Assembly (NCBI GenBank): GCA_012934845.2
Contig: WNNJ02001187.1
Coordinates: forward strand, 248,001-312,000
Reading direction: 5' to 3'
DNA length: 64,000 bases
Source: Pomphorhynchus laevis
Lineage: Eukaryota; Acanthocephala; Palaeacanthocephala; Echinorhynchida; Pomphorhynchidae
Part shown: positions 33,273 to 45,179 of the stretch, piece by piece
Numbering within the stretch: the stretch's first letter is position 1
How the letters are laid out: every line of letters begins with the position of its first letter
Translations under genes and position numbers: made by a program
The notes under the pieces: generated by a model
Told to the model about the DNA's origin: nothing
Seen by the model: the letters and a program-made list of their open reading frames with translations, nothing else
Database searches by the model: none

Positions 33273-35220
33273 CTAGTATCTTATTCTAATACAAAGTATA
33301 TTATTTATTATCCATAAAAATTTGCCACTTAAGAGTTTAAATTTATTCTTTATATTATTGTGTTGATTTATATATTTTACTATTTTCTGCTTGATGTTAT
33401 TTTTATAGTAACCTAGTTTAAAATATGTATCTATTAAATTATTTAAATGATTTTGAAGAAAGCCAATATCATTACACATAATTGCAATTCTTAAAATTTC
33501 ATTATTTAATGTATTATATTTTATATTATATGGTATGCATGAATGCTCATGCAAAAATATGTTTCTTGTAAATTTAAATATGTCATCTTTACGATATAAA
33601 TTAATAGTAGTTTTAGTTAATGTTAATTTAATGTTCATATCTAGATATACACCTTCTTTATCATTAATATTGGTTTTGTTAAGAATAAGGCTTTCTGGAT
33701 AAATTTGTTCACTAATTGAATAAAAATTGCTAGAATTAAATACACATATATCATCAATATATCGAAACATATTTCATACATTTATATTGTTTAGATTCAG
33801 TTTTTACACAGTAATGAACAAATTCTTATTATATAAAGCTTAAAAACAAGTCAGCTATAATTAACTATTACCACCAGTCAGCTATAACTATTACCACCCA
33901 TTGGAAAACATTTTACATGTCTAAATATGGATACTTTTAAATAATTTTTATTTATCAAAATATTTAAGGATTCTATTAATTCAATTTTATCCATATATTT
34001 ATATTTACTTGATGGTTTAATTTTTTTATATAGGCGTTATAATTATTATAACATATATACGTATATCTTTTTCCAAATATAAGATTAATTAATTTTACTA
34101 ACGCTTCTTTAGTATCTACTAAATCTAGATTTGTATAAAGCGTACTAAAATCGTATGTATTTATATTTTGAAAATTTATTCCTTTTGTCTGTTCTAAAAA
34201 TTCTTTTGTAGAATTAATACTGAAATAGTGTTTTATACCAGTATTAATTTCGATTACCTTGCAATATTTTTTAAAGTGTGCTTTAATTACTTTAAGTATT
34301 TTATTCATATAGACAGAAAGTGGTTTTAATGTACATTTAAACGCACTACATATGAACCTAGGTTTTATTGGATTTTTATGTAATTTTGGATTCCAATATA
34401 ATATAGGTATAGTTTTATTATCTAATTCAACCTTTATACCCTTTTTATCCATTATAGAACAGTGACTTGTAATAATTGTTTCTAAACTCAACTCACTACG
34501 TTCATATGTTGGATTTACATTTAAATCATTAGAATTAACCTCTTTCACTAGTATATCATAATAAATCTTTTTGCATATGAAGACAAAGTTATTGCTAGCT
34601 TTATCAATAGTTGTTATTATATAGTTATCCTTTAATTTAGTAAGTTCTTTATACATATCTTTATTAATTTTATCTTTCCTTTTGTAATTGTTTGTTATTT
34701 TCATTTTATTTTTAATTTTATCAAATATATAATCTTTCCAAATTTTTATCTTAGATATATTCGAGCTTTCACTATTAATCAGCTTACTAAAGTAATCATT
34801 TAAGTTATTATATAACGAACTGTAAATTTTATTTTTGTCGTTGTTGTTATTTAATCTATATTTATACCCTTTTGATAGCAGCTTTCTTGATTCACAATTT
34901 TCAATTAATTCTAGATTATGGGTACATATATGTTGATTTATTTTATCAAAACTAAGACTTTTACAATTGCATTTTGTTTCTGTTATGTTTCTAATATTAT
35001 CGTTACATATTGATTTCAATTCTTTATTATAATTACAAATTTTTCGTCATAATGGTGGTAGAAGTTTATATCTTGTTTTAGGAATATATTTACTTAAATC
35101 TGACCCTTTTATTTCTTTACTTTTAGAATTATTCAAAATTTCGGCTATATTTATTTTATCTATACATTTATTAATGAAGTTTATGGTTTATGTATATTTT
35201 TTATACACTGATAAACAATT
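33273..35220 (-). pseudogene. Naiad copy N6, RT region, broken
   Basis: A 347-codon frame (35019-33976) holds the linker and the first RT half (IDKASNNFVF, IPILYWNPKLHKNP, FQNINTYDFSTLYTNLD as RT motif A). The second half (33770-33273) holds RYIDDICVF and the C-terminus. It is about 95 % like N1 by eye, so the two copies are recent relatives. The GIY-YIG part is missing; the copy is 5'-truncated at about 35220 and has a few internal breaks. Confidence 0.85.
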
Positions 35221-35278
35221 TTTTCACTGGTTATACAAAGTCTTGATTAAAGCTGCTTATACATACTTACAACATAAC

Positions 35279-35516
35279 CAAGTCAACAGTCGTTTCTCAA
35301 ATCAAACGTGAATTTGAAACTAAGTGCGATATTTCTCAGCAAGCTAGGACGTACGAAGACAAGCTACGACGTACGATATAAATGTACTTGATATAAACAA
35401 GTCAACAGTCGTTTTCCAAATCAAACGTGAATTTGAAACTAAGTGTGATATCCCTCAGCAAGCTACGACGTACGAAGACAAGCTACGACGTATGAACTTT
35501 TATACAATTTCATATA
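35279..35516 (+). repeat. Tandem repeat, 119-bp period, two units
   Basis: 35279-35397 and 35398-35516 are about 90 % alike; both begin CAAGTCAACAGTCG and contain the doubled words AGCTACGACGTACGA. They stand upstream of RLE LINE A on the same strand and could be its 5' UTR repeats; that link is inferred from position. Confidence 0.75.
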
Positions 35517-35699
35517 AAGTAACTACGATATCCCTTAACAGTGTGATATCCTTAACAATCTACGACGAACGAACTTTTATACAATCTCATATAAAGTAAC
35601 TTTAGATTTTTGTAATAGAATCGAGGCACTGTACTGACTGAATATTCTTGGATATATATACCCACGTACAATCGTTGCCTCGCTCTGCTTAGCGACGAA

Positions 35700-38650
35700 A
35701 TCAACTAATTCGATATAGTGGCTTAAAAACACCTGGAAAGTAAAAAGGACGAACAAACAACAAGCCCTATCCACAAATGGCCCTATACATATTCGTTCCG
35801 CCAAATGTGCTGTATGCAAGTGTTTATTTCGACTTAATAGCTTGGGTTGTCTTTGTAGGGACGGGCCGGTAGCTAAGCGTTGCCGTGGTTTGGTCATCCG
35901 CCGTGGTCTTCGCGGCAGCATCCTTCCAGCATCGAACATAGTTCAAGTCTCTCTATTCGTGCGGTTATGGGTAGACCCGTTAACCTAACTGTATCTCTCT
36001 CTGTATCTTCAGATAGGGTATTGTCGTCTAGTCGAATTGCGGATTCGAATGCCCGGTTGGATTTCGCCTGCCAACTCGCTCAAGCGCATTCCATAGAACA
36101 AGCGCGTCGTTCAGTTTCAAACCATGCATTCACTTAGTCAAGTCGGCTTCAATGTCCGCGCAAATATGGAAAACCTTATAGATTTGTTTGAGAGCGGAAA
36201 GAGCCCGAATGCTTGCCGGACTCATACACTAATCCTGCTAGAAGAAGATCCAGTTTAAAGTCCACGAACAACGATTTTGCTGAGACTATTTTTTGGTCAG
36301 GAGCGGTAATTACAGAAAGGCAATGTGTCGGCTTGTTTCAAGCAGTGTATGCAACTATTCTCTTCTGGTCCGCAAAGAACTGACCAAGTTGCACCCTAGG
36401 CCGGATGAACTTTCCATTTCTCCTCCTTTAGGTTTTAGCACTCCGTTGTCGGTCGATTCGGACATCGTCAAGGCTGCAATGTCGTCTTTTCTACCTGCCT
36501 ACACCCCCGGCTGTCTTGGCCTGCGAGCTTAGCATCTCCGCGATATGTGGTCGGTCGATCACGGGGTTCTCCTTCACTGCCTCATGTTACTCGTTAATAA
36601 CATGATCGCTGGTATATTGCGAGCGAACTGTCTCGCTTCGTCGCCAGCGGCAATCTCTTGGCTTTAAGAAAACCTGACGGAGGAATCCGCTCGATTTCAA
36701 TCGGCGAGACACCGTCGGTTGTGCGCTAAATGCATTTGCTTTAAACTTCGGCCGTTCTTTGCAAAGTCTCCACAACCCCATCAAATCGGGGTTGATACGC
36801 TCAATGGCATGGATCAGATCATTCATCAGGCTCGTCGACTTCACAATATCCATCTTACCGACGACAATTGGGTTTGGAAAAATTGATATCACAAACTCAT
36901 TTAACTACATAGATCGTAGAGCCTTTATTAATGCAGCCAAAACAGATTTCCCAACTATGAGCAGTTGGATAAATTGGTGCTATGGCAGTAACTCAGACTT
37001 TCGATTCGAAAATGTGGAACGCTTATTGTCCTTGAGAGGGGTGCAACAGGGTGACCCTATTGGCCCATTTTTATTCTGTCTGGCGTTGAATCCGATCATC
37101 GCGTCTATCTCCACCATTCATTGAATCGGATTTAACATGTGGTACCTTGACGGTGGTATTGTAGCTGGTTCGCCTGAGGCTTTTATAAAGACTTTGGTGT
37201 ACCTTTCGTCAAGCTTCTCTACCATTGGTTTGGAGATAAATTGAAAGAAGACCGAGTTTATAGGAGGCTAGTCGAATCGCATTGATAAGGCAGCGCTGTC
37301 CTTTAATTACCCTCTCCAATACGTCGGGCAACTTCTCAATTCTAGGCTCTCCTATCGGATCTCGAGTTTACTGTTCTTACTTCCTGAACAACACAAATCT
37401 TCCTAGTTTACGCAGGGATATTGAATCCCTCGGGGAACTGCCAGACCCACAAGTCGCCTATACTCTGCTTCGTGAGTGTACTTCTTCCCCTAGGATCAAT
37501 CATTTGATGCGCTCCGTTGATCCTTAAGATGCTAATGAATTTCTTCGCTCATTTAACCTCATGGTGAATGAGCGTTTTGGAATGATCACTTCTATTCAGC
37601 CAGACTAGAGTGCGTGGCTACAAGCGTGCTTACTGCTAAAATTGAGGGGGGACTTGGGCTTACGATACTGTTGCTAACATGACCCGGCTGCTTTTATTTC
37701 GAGTGTGAATTTTGCTGCTCACAACTTGAACCTAGATCCTTGCTTATTTCCTGGATACATATCGGCAAGTTCTAGTTTTCCCCCTTTCGACGAAAACCAA
37801 GCATCAAAGCAACATTGTCTGTCGAAGCTTATTGACAACACCACGAGACACATGATAATGGGAAATGCCGACCTCTTAAACTCAGCGAGACTTTTGGCAG
37901 TTGCACGCCCGCATGCTTGTGCCTGGCTGCAGGCAGTTCCAAGCAAAGTAACTCACATGAATTTTGCGCCTAACGAGTTTATTGTGCTTCTCCATTTCTT
38001 GTTGGGAGCGCCCATCAGCGACGTCGATTATCGGTGCAGGCGGGTTCCTACGTCTGGCAGATAAATTTGGCTTCCATGCACTTACCTGTCAGTTTGGTGT
38101 ATTTCCCGGCATCCGTCATAACGTTCTGAGGGGCACAATCTTCCAGACAGCGGTTTCGGCTGGTTTGCGGGTAGCAAGGGAGGTTCCTAACCTCGTTCGG
38201 GACTTGCGAGAACGCCCGGCGGACATTCTCATTTACGAGGACCCGCCACTAGCGGTTGACTTTGCAGTCACCAATCCTCAACAGAAGTCTTTTGTGACGA
38301 TGGCAGCACAATCCCCCGGCTTTGCCATCAACAAATACGCTGATTGTGTTAAAGAGAGGAAATATTAGCCTAAGATGGAGGAAGCGGGTTATTGTTTCTC
38401 GGCCGCAGTAATCAAAACTTGTGGAGGTTGGACCGGTCAGAAGGAGACGCTAATTCGATTTGTGGCTCGCTCAATGTCCTGGCGAAACTGGGTCTCATAC
38501 AACAAAGCAGCGAATCATTTGTTCCAACGAGCATCCGTCGCACTAATGAGGGGGTTAGCCAAGGCGATTCTGAAGAGCCTGGATGAGATGGGTTGGCCAC
38601 TTCTAGAAATGGACTTTGGACTTTGTAATGATCCTGTTCCGCGGTTCGAT
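35700..38650 (+). mobile_element. RLE-type (R2/NeSL-like) LINE, copy A
   Basis: Order on the plus strand: an N-terminal zinc finger (KCAVCKCLF, about 35795) matching that of copy C; RT motifs GGIRS and, further on, GVQQGDPIGPFLFCL (about 37040) and WYLDGGI (about 37141; copies D and E read YLDD); then a Cys/His segment and a restriction-like endonuclease (RPADIL then LAVDFAVTN at about 38215-38270, matching the KPDL...VDV pattern of R2-type nucleases). A conserved C-terminal domain closes it (ASVALMRGLAKAILKSLDE, about 38530-38590). Many breaks upstream of 37960. R2-like elements nick DNA with this nuclease and prime reverse transcription there. Confidence 0.8.
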
Positions 38651-39313
38651 TCGCCTGGTCATCTCATTCAAGTCACTCCAAATGAGCAGCGTCATCCAAA
38701 CTACTCGAGCCTTATCCGACAACGTGTTAATGATAGTGACTCGCGTATTAAGCACGACGTAGAATTAAACGGCAAAAGGCAGTTCGAACTCGAAAAGGTT
38801 GTTATTACTAAAGACTTGTCCGAGCCGCACGCAAGAGGGTCTGCTGTTAAAATGTCCTGCTTGACCAATGGTTATCGACCCAACGAGGCATCTCGACTAT
38901 CGGATAAAATCGAAGGTTTAAACGATAAGGGCTTAATTCATCCGTGTCTGCAGGTCAACTTCGAACCTTTTCACTCAGTGGCTTCTAGGCGGCGGTCAGT
39001 CAGATCATACTCTCATCGCGAATCGTCTAAAAATCCGAACAAACACAGTCAAGCAGCAAGCTCGATACACGTGGATCAAGATAACTCTAGTTTATCATAC
39101 AAATCCGTGTATAAGCAATCAGAACGTTTCGAGGGAGAACCATCATTTGTATCGATACCGACCGATAATTTAAAAAATCTTTTCTCTGTCGAAGATAAAG
39201 TACAAATGGTGGTTTACAAAACGTTGGTTGAATTAGAAGCAGTAATGGGAGGAGAAGCAACGTATGATACAATTAAAAATTTTGTGAAATCCAATATTGT
39301 TCCGTTGCTCTAA
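38375..39313 (+). CDS. Open frame joining LINE A C-terminus to a PDI-like segment
   Basis: This is one uninterrupted 312-codon frame. Residues 1-85 are the conserved C-terminal domain of the RLE LINE (CGGWTGQKETLIRFVARSM; ASVALMRGLAKAILKSLDE). Residues 86-250 are a polar, Ser/Lys/Arg-rich linker without recognisable domains. From about residue 252 (FVSIPTDNLKNLF, VVYKTLVELEA, IKNFVKSNIVPLL) it follows the b' domain of protein disulfide isomerase, and after the TAA the same frame carries on with PDI-like sequence (NFYAEDAKLMF). The join between element and host-like module lies inside the open frame. It could be an expressed chimera, a captured module or a chance insertion; the element part upstream is broken. 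Confidence 0.6.
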   Translation: MEEAGYCFSAAVIKTCGGWTGQKETLIRFVARSMSWRNWVSYNKAANHLFQRASVALMRGLAKAILKSLDEMGWPLLEMDFGLCNDPVPRFDSPGHLIQVTPNEQRHPNYSSLIRQRVNDSDSRIKHDVELNGKRQFELEKVVITKDLSEPHARGSAVKMSCLTNGYRPNEASRLSDKIEGLNDKGLIHPCLQVNFEPFHSVASRRRSVRSYSHRESSKNPNKHSQAASSIHVDQDNSSLSYKSVYKQSERFEGEPSFVSIPTDNLKNLFSVEDKVQMVVYKTLVELEAVMGGEATYDTIKNFVKSNIVPLL

Positions 39314-39912
39314 AATTTTTATGCTGAAGATGCTAAACTTATGTTTGATATAAAAGTGAATGTTATCTTATTTGCCAGAAATTCATCTAATTCGCTGAAC
39401 ACAAGTAAAAAGGATATTATTGATAATTACAGAAATGTTATATTGGAAACCGTATAGTCATTTCGTGGGACAGTTGCATTCACTCATGTTTATAGTGACT
39501 GGAAGATCATTCTCGGATATTAGAGTTTTTCGATTTAATTGCTACCCAATTACCGGCCATTCGTCTTATCAAGATTAAAGGCGAATTGATTAAGTACAAG
39601 TATGACAATGAGAATGAAATAAGTGCCGTTAATCTAACGCATTTCGTACAAAATTGTTTAGATAACAATATTGTGTCTCACTACAGATCACAGAAGTTGC
39701 CGGTGGATTGGAACAGTGGTCCAGTCAAAACTCTTGCACAGAGCAATATCATTTCTGTATCACATGATCCACCGAAAGCTGTTTTAGTGGAATTTTATGC
39801 ACCCTGGTGTGGTAGTTGCCAGCGTATAGAACCTGTGTACAATTTGCTCGTTACTCATTTCGAAAATCACTCAGATGTGTTCGTCGCTAAAATTGATAAA
39901 AGGGGTCAGTAG
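39130..39912 (+). pseudogene. Protein disulfide isomerase-like fragment (b'-a' domains)
   Basis: 39130-39313 matches the end of the PDI b' domain; 39314-39580 continues it with interruptions (FRGTVAFTHVYSDWK). 39586-39912 is a clean frame through the a' domain start (LPVDWNSGPVKTLAQSN, VLVEFYAPWCGSC, FVAKID). The active site reads CGSC where classical PDI has CGHC. It lacks the a and b domains, signal peptide and KDEL-type tail, contains two stops and at least one frameshift, and is cut off at 39912. No introns interrupt it. PDI forms and rearranges disulfides in the ER; this fragment cannot. Confidence 0.75.
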
Positions 39913-40047
39913 CAGTTCCAGCAAAAGAAAAATTTAATTAAATATTTTCATGAATCTACATGTTACTATCTAATATATCGTATTTGTTAAATAATAATAA
40001 TTTACTATTAATAAATTATCAATATTTTTTATAAATTAATTTGTTTT

Positions 40048-40443
40048 AGGGACACATCCCCACAAGTATATTCACAGTTGATATCTTCAAATATAAGCGG
40101 TTTAGTCGATAATCAAATGAATAGTCAACCTTCTTCATCTAATGTGGATTCGATTCGATCACCTAGCAATAGACAAACAGCTTATGCAACAACAGCATTT
40201 CAAAATTTACAATACTCAAATCAAGATTATACTGCTTCGTTGTTTCAACCATTTGATCGTCTTTATCTCCAGCAACATCAGCCGACAAATCATCAATCAA
40301 ACCAAACTCAAGAACAACTTTATGCATCCGAACTTGTACAAATGCAGACAGTGGGATTCCATAGCCGTGATATTAATCTTGAAGCGCTTGTTGCATCTAC
40401 GGGGGACGCAAAAATTGCTGTAGAACGTATTGAAGACTCTTGA
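40048..40443 (+). pseudogene. Ubiquilin-like C-terminal fragment (UBA domain), possible last exon
   Basis: It encodes the end of a ubiquilin: a Gln/Ser-rich spacer and a UBA domain (ELVQMQTVGFHSRDINLEAL ... AVERIEDS), ending at TGA 40441-40443. At nucleotide level it is over 90 % like 58915-59293. It starts abruptly at GGACACATCCCC right after TTTGTTTTAG, a textbook splice acceptor, whereas the copy at 58011-59293 runs straight through this point. It may be a genuine last exon or the remains of one. Ubiquilins ferry ubiquitinated proteins to the proteasome. Confidence 0.7.
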
Positions 40444-40489
40444 CGTTTATATTTCAAGCTTAAATTTCCCTTTTCTATATTTTGTATTG

Positions 40490-41102
40490 TTATTATTAAG
40501 ATTTATTGTTCGATTATAGAATTTTATATTCCTATAACTGTATAATAATGTAACCTATCATAATCGTTAATTAATCATTGATTTATTAAACAACTGATAT
40601 CTTAAGAAATGTTGTTAATATTTACATAAAGATCTTTTAGCTTATTATCTCTTAAAAGTTTTAATATTTCTAATTGTTCATATATACTTGACTTTTTTAA
40701 TATTTTTAAGTCTATTTTTCTTATTCCTTTTATTGCCATGACTTCTTGTCCATCGTTTAATCGGATTATTTTAATAGAGTTGTTTATTATTTACTATACT
40801 ACTTCTGCCAATTCCTTGTACCACGTCATTCAATCCTAATGCGTACATGGAATTAAGCGTTTTAATCCAAACATCTTCTCTAATAGTTTTTGATTCAACA
40901 TTGATTTATTTTCTTTAATAATATATTCTTAAATAAATAATTTACAGTATCCTATATTATGTCCTATCAATCTCATATGCTTATGAAATATAGTTTGACT
41001 ATTATGCTGTACATTATATGTTGTCTATACCAAGTTTTTAACATTTGATATGTTTTTCCAATATATTGCAATCCACATGTACACTGTATTACATACACTA
41101 CA
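40490..41102 (-). mobile_element. Naiad fragment N7 (GIY-YIG end)
   Basis: It matches N1 from the linker to the nuclease. Reading minus, GVVYVIQCTCGLQYIGKT (about 41100-41045) is the GIY-YIG start. Sequence is diverged and broken in the linker; the RT part is absent. Confidence 0.75.
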
Positions 41103-41400
41103 CCTTCCATCGTCAGATAGCTGACGATGGAAGGAACGACAGCACACGTGCTGCCCTGTGAAGCCACTGATTTAGCAAACCCTACCAGATGTAATGGTAG
41201 TAATCGGTGGAGGAGCGTGCGCTTAGTGACTTCCATGTAGAGGTTTACTGAGAAGTTAGTAATGTCGAAGTTGTGTAACCCTGTAGCTACTCAACTTCGA
41301 CAGTACTTAATTCTAAGTAAACCTCTGAAAGTAATTCACTAAGTGCTACTCCTCCACCGGTGACCAGCCTTACATCTGGTATCGTTCGTTGTATAGCTAC
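41103..41400. repeat. Foldback element
   Basis: A 14-bp perfect hairpin (41103-41116 with 41121-41134, loop ATAG) is followed by two imperfect arms of about 80 bp. CCAGATGTAA...GGTGGAGGAG...AGAGGTTTACT...GTCGAAGTTG (about 41190-41275) pairs with the reverse complement at about 41298-41380. No ORF. It abuts Naiad N7 on the left and a hammerhead on the right. Confidence 0.7.
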
Positions 41401-41404
41401 AGGG

Positions 41405-41480
41405 CCACACTGATGAGACCACACTGTAGTGATGAGTAGACTAAGGTAGAAACGCCCTATTGGGAGCTAGGCGTCTGTGG
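41405..41480 (+). ncRNA. Hammerhead ribozyme with long stem II
   Basis: Stem I CCACA/TGTGG (41405-41409 with 41476-41480); core CTGATGA 41410-41416; stem II ACC/GGT plus a G.A pair at its base and a 24-nt loop; GAAA 41449-41452; stem III ACGCC/GGCGT (41452-41456 with 41470-41474) with a 13-nt loop; cleavage expected after C41475. The missing G-C closing pair of stem II lowers confidence. Confidence 0.65.
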
Positions 41481-41499
41481 TAGGCGTATACCGGGTTAC

Positions 41500-42055
41500 G
41501 TTTTCTGACGAAGATTGTAAAAAAGCAGGCAGGTTTATACTCGGCAAAAGTACGTCCTAGGGGACCTATTAAAACCCCATTCACCATTGACAAACAAACG
41601 TTTGTACTAAAATATGGTGTACTTTTAAATTAATAAAATAATTAAAATAATAAAATGGCGCCATTTCAGATTAACATGTTTTCACATTGAGATATAATTT
41701 AGACATAAAAAATATGCATTGATGATAAGGATGTTTAGAAAACTATTCATAAATCAAAAACAATTCTTCAAATATGTGAATTTCAAGCAAAGATCGCCTG
41801 ATAAAATGTGTGTAATACTTAATAAAATATTTTAAATTAACGATGTCTCGAAGTGAATTTATTCACTTCTAGTTATTCACTTCTAGACAGGGAGTGAATG
41901 TCTAGAAGTGAATTTATTAGTGGAATTTATTATGCATACTTTACATTATTCTGTTTGATTATTGTCAAATATTTTTTAGAACTTCTATTAGCTTTGTTAA
42001 CGTTTATAGTTGTACTTTTAAATCAAATTGACGAAATTAGTTTATAAATCAACAA
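41500..42055. other. AT-rich spacer with short inverted repeats
   Basis: Nothing coding is seen. At about 41845-41910 the word TTCACTTCTAG occurs several times in both orientations, giving a small hairpin cluster. Confidence 0.5.
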
Positions 42056-42059
42056 GAGA

Positions 42060-42595
42060 TTACAAGAAACATTTTTGCATGAGCATTCATGCATACCATA
42101 TAATATAAAATATAATACATGTGTATTATATTTGTAAATATATGTGTAATGATATTGGCTTTCTTCAAAATCATTTAAATAATTTAATAGATGCATATTT
42201 TAAACTAGGTTACTATAAAAATAACATCAAGCAGAAAATAGTAAAATATATAAATCATCACAATAATATAAAGAATAAATTTAAACTCTTAAGTGGCAAA
42301 TTTTTATGGATGGATAATAAATAATATACTTTGTATTAGAATAAGATACTAGATAGTTTTATCAGAGGAAATACATCATTAGCATGTATTTGGCCCCGCT
42401 GCTATGCTGGGGAGAGGATTTAGGGGCCGAAACCTGATAGCATAGCAGTTCCTCCTGATTACTTCTAATTCTTATTCTGTTACAACGTCTGTTATTAATT
42501 AGTCAATTTATAAAAATGACGTTTTTTTAAATTTCAATTTTTTATTTTAACTTGATATAAATTATATTATATATAAATATAATATAATATAAAAT
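42060..42595 (+). mobile_element. Naiad fragment N8 (ORF end + structured motif)
   Basis: The last 65 or so codons of the Naiad ORF (to the DNK stop at 42322) are followed by the structured motif (about 42362-42460) and part of the 3' UTR. Plus strand, opposite to N1 and N6. Confidence 0.8.
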
Positions 42596-43215
42596 ATAAT
42601 ACATTAAATAATGAAATTTTAAGAATTGCAACAATATGTAATGATATTGGCTTTCTTCAAAATCATTTAAATAATTTAATAGATACATATTTTAAACTAG
42701 GTTACTATAAAAATAACATCAAGCAGAAAATAGTAAAATATATAAATCAACACAATAATATCAAAAATAAATTTAAACTCTTAAGAAATAAAAATTATGG
42801 ATAAACAAATTTTATTGTTACGTATGATACTAGATAATCAAATTTTATCAGAGGAAATACGTCATTAGCACCTGTTTCCACGATGCTATATTGGGTCTAG
42901 AAATAGTGTCTGAAACCTGATAGCATAGCAGTTTCTCCTGATTACCTTTAGAGCTTCAAATTCTTATTTTTAGCTCATATCCTTATCTTCTAATCCTTAT
43001 TCTAATACGTATCCTGTTATTTATCAATCAATACATAAATTTGATTTTTATGTTTAATTTCAATTTTTTTTATTTTAAGTTTATATAAATATAAATTGTG
43101 TAATATCCTATAAAATTTTTTTTTCTTTATTTTTGAAGAGTATTGCTGAGTATTGCTAAATATACAATCAAAATATTGAATAAAATTCGTCGACTCAGTT
43201 GTCTGATCTGATAAA
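42596..43215 (+). mobile_element. Naiad fragment N9
   Basis: A second ORF end and structured motif (about 42850-42945, more diverged) start inside the 3' UTR of N8. The fragment ends with a GACTCAGTTGTCTGATCTGA terminus. N8 and N9 are thus head-to-tail. Confidence 0.75.
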
Positions 43216-44022
43216 TAATATTTCGATTTTATATTTTTACATAAAAAATATATTTTTATGTTAAAATGTATTTTTATATATTTTATAAAAATATAAAATT
43301 ATATATATTTTATATTTTATAAAATATAAAATATTTTATATTTTATATTTTCTTATAAATCCTGTAATTTTAAATGATATGGTTATATTTTAAATGCTAA
43401 TGGATTAATACGATAATTTTATTAATACGATAAGTTGTTTAGTCTATCGCACATGCAAATGTTTGTGACGTCAAGTCTTCTTCAACTAATTAAAACCAAG
43501 TTGAAACGAAATCATGCAACTAACATATGGTAAATAACATTTAAACAGCATTTAAATGTCATCAAATGTTATACATGGTATATACGATTTAACAAATTAA
43601 ATAGTTTTAAAGTATTTAATCTTTTATGTCTAAAATAGAATAATTAAAAGATGAATAAGGAATTCACAATATTTTCGAAATCATGAACAAACTTTGAAAT
43701 CCAAATACTTGAGGAAATGCATTAGTATAATATTATTTGCATTGAATTGTTTAATTAAATAAATTAAACTTTTCAGAGTTATCAATCCTTAATGTCTAAA
43801 ATAGTAATGTTAGCCTTTTATAATTTTTAGAAAGTTTTGCTTCAACTAATTAGCCACATCGCAGCATAATAACATTCTTAGGTTGACAACAACGAAAACG
43901 TTAATCTGTCTTATTTTAGTGATATCGACAGTAGTAAAGGAAATATTCCACAATCCCGATTTTGACTTTTAAATATAATCTTTGGACACGTTTAAAATAT
44001 ATTATTTACAATTTTATTTTAG
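43216..44022. other. AT-rich spacer
   Basis: No ORF, repeat unit or element end is recognised beyond simple AT-rich runs. Confidence 0.5.
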
Positions 44023-44146
44023 GCAGTACAAAACAACTCTGTTTCAAAGTCACTTAATCATCATATGTGCGATAATTGGATTTGCATTTGGAATTTCTTC
44101 TGTGAGATTGTATATCAATAATGTATTTGACTTCAACGAAAAATTA
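44023..44146 (+). CDS. Possible internal exon encoding a membrane segment
   Basis: A stretch bounded by a good acceptor (TTTTATTTTAG, ending 44022) and donor (GTAAGA from 44147) encodes QYKTTLFQSHLIIICAIIGF and then AFGISSVRLYINN. One hydrophobic helix of about 20 residues is followed by FDFNEKL. The frame also stays open past the donor to 44215. No family recognised and no neighbouring exon found in the window. Confidence 0.3.
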
Positions 44147-44770
44147 GTAAGAACGTGTTTTACCGAATTTGTAAGATTTAAATTAAATAAATTAATTAAA
44201 ATTACCTTAGCATGATTTTTAAATTAAATTATTATTTTAACATAATTTATATTTATAATTTTGCTAACTACCTGTTATTAAAATAACAAACAACAAGAAT
44301 AAAAAGTATAAATTCTGAGTAAATCGGCGATAACTAATCAGCTGACTGAGTTTAAATATTTTATATTTAAAGTGTATATACACTTTAAATAAAAAATAAA
44401 AATAAATAATTATTATAATATATAATTATACAAATTAAAAAATTATGCTAAAAATATGATATTATAAAATATGTATTATAATAAATATCAAATGACGTGT
44501 ATACATGTATATACACTTTATCACAATCCTTACACGGTATTTTATATACACAACTTTGCTTGATAATATTAGGTTTATCTTTAAATAAATTAATATATTA
44601 TGGAGTTGAGGTAGGTTTTTGTTGTAAAGTATGAGTTTAACAGTATTGACACTCATGACATTATTCTTAGAGAATCTATTAATTCTTTTATTCTAATCGT
44701 CATTTAAAAATGGAATAGTCAAATACAACTATTTCTATTTTGATTTTTTTTACTGATTTTTTTTTCGTTT
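44147..44770. other. AT-rich spacer
   Basis: Only low-complexity AT-rich sequence, with a weak Naiad-like terminus (TAATCAGCTGACTGAGTTTA) near 44334. Confidence 0.45.
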
Positions 44771-44774
44771 AGAG

Positions 44775-45130
44775 ATAAATCAGATCAGATAACTGAGTTT
44801 ACGTATTTTTTACAAAATTTAAATAAAAATAAACATAAATAATAAATAATTATATAAAATTTTATAGAATTTATATTTATATTAAGTCAAAATTTAAAAT
44901 TGTATTTGAAAATAAAAGTCAATTGTTATAAATTTACTTATAAATAACATACGATGCATAAGAATAAGTATTAGAGATCATCAGGAAGAACTGTTATGTT
45001 ATAAATATATAAATTATTTATATATAAACTGTAATTATTATATAAAAGATATCACATAACTGAGTCTACGTATTTTATATTATTAATAAATCAGAGTCAA
45101 CGTATTTTATACGATATATAAATAAAGATA
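44775..45130 (-). mobile_element. Naiad 3' UTR relics
   Basis: Two termini (CAGATCAGATAACTGAGTTT near 44779; TCACATAACTGAGTCTACG near 45052) and a decayed UTR to about 45000. The structured motif is reduced to its first 20 bases. Confidence 0.55.
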
Positions 45131-45179
45131 AATAATAAATAGTTATATCAGATTTTAATTTCATTATTTAATATTTCAT

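Noticed and set aside
35577-35939. 120-codon minus-strand frame before RLE LINE A
   Set aside because: Antisense of the LINE N-terminal region; the plus strand shows the zinc finger shared with copy C.
36759-39313. Region taken as a host gene related to protein disulfide isomerase from its start
   Set aside because: Up to about 38650 the motifs are those of an RLE LINE; PDI similarity begins only near 39130.
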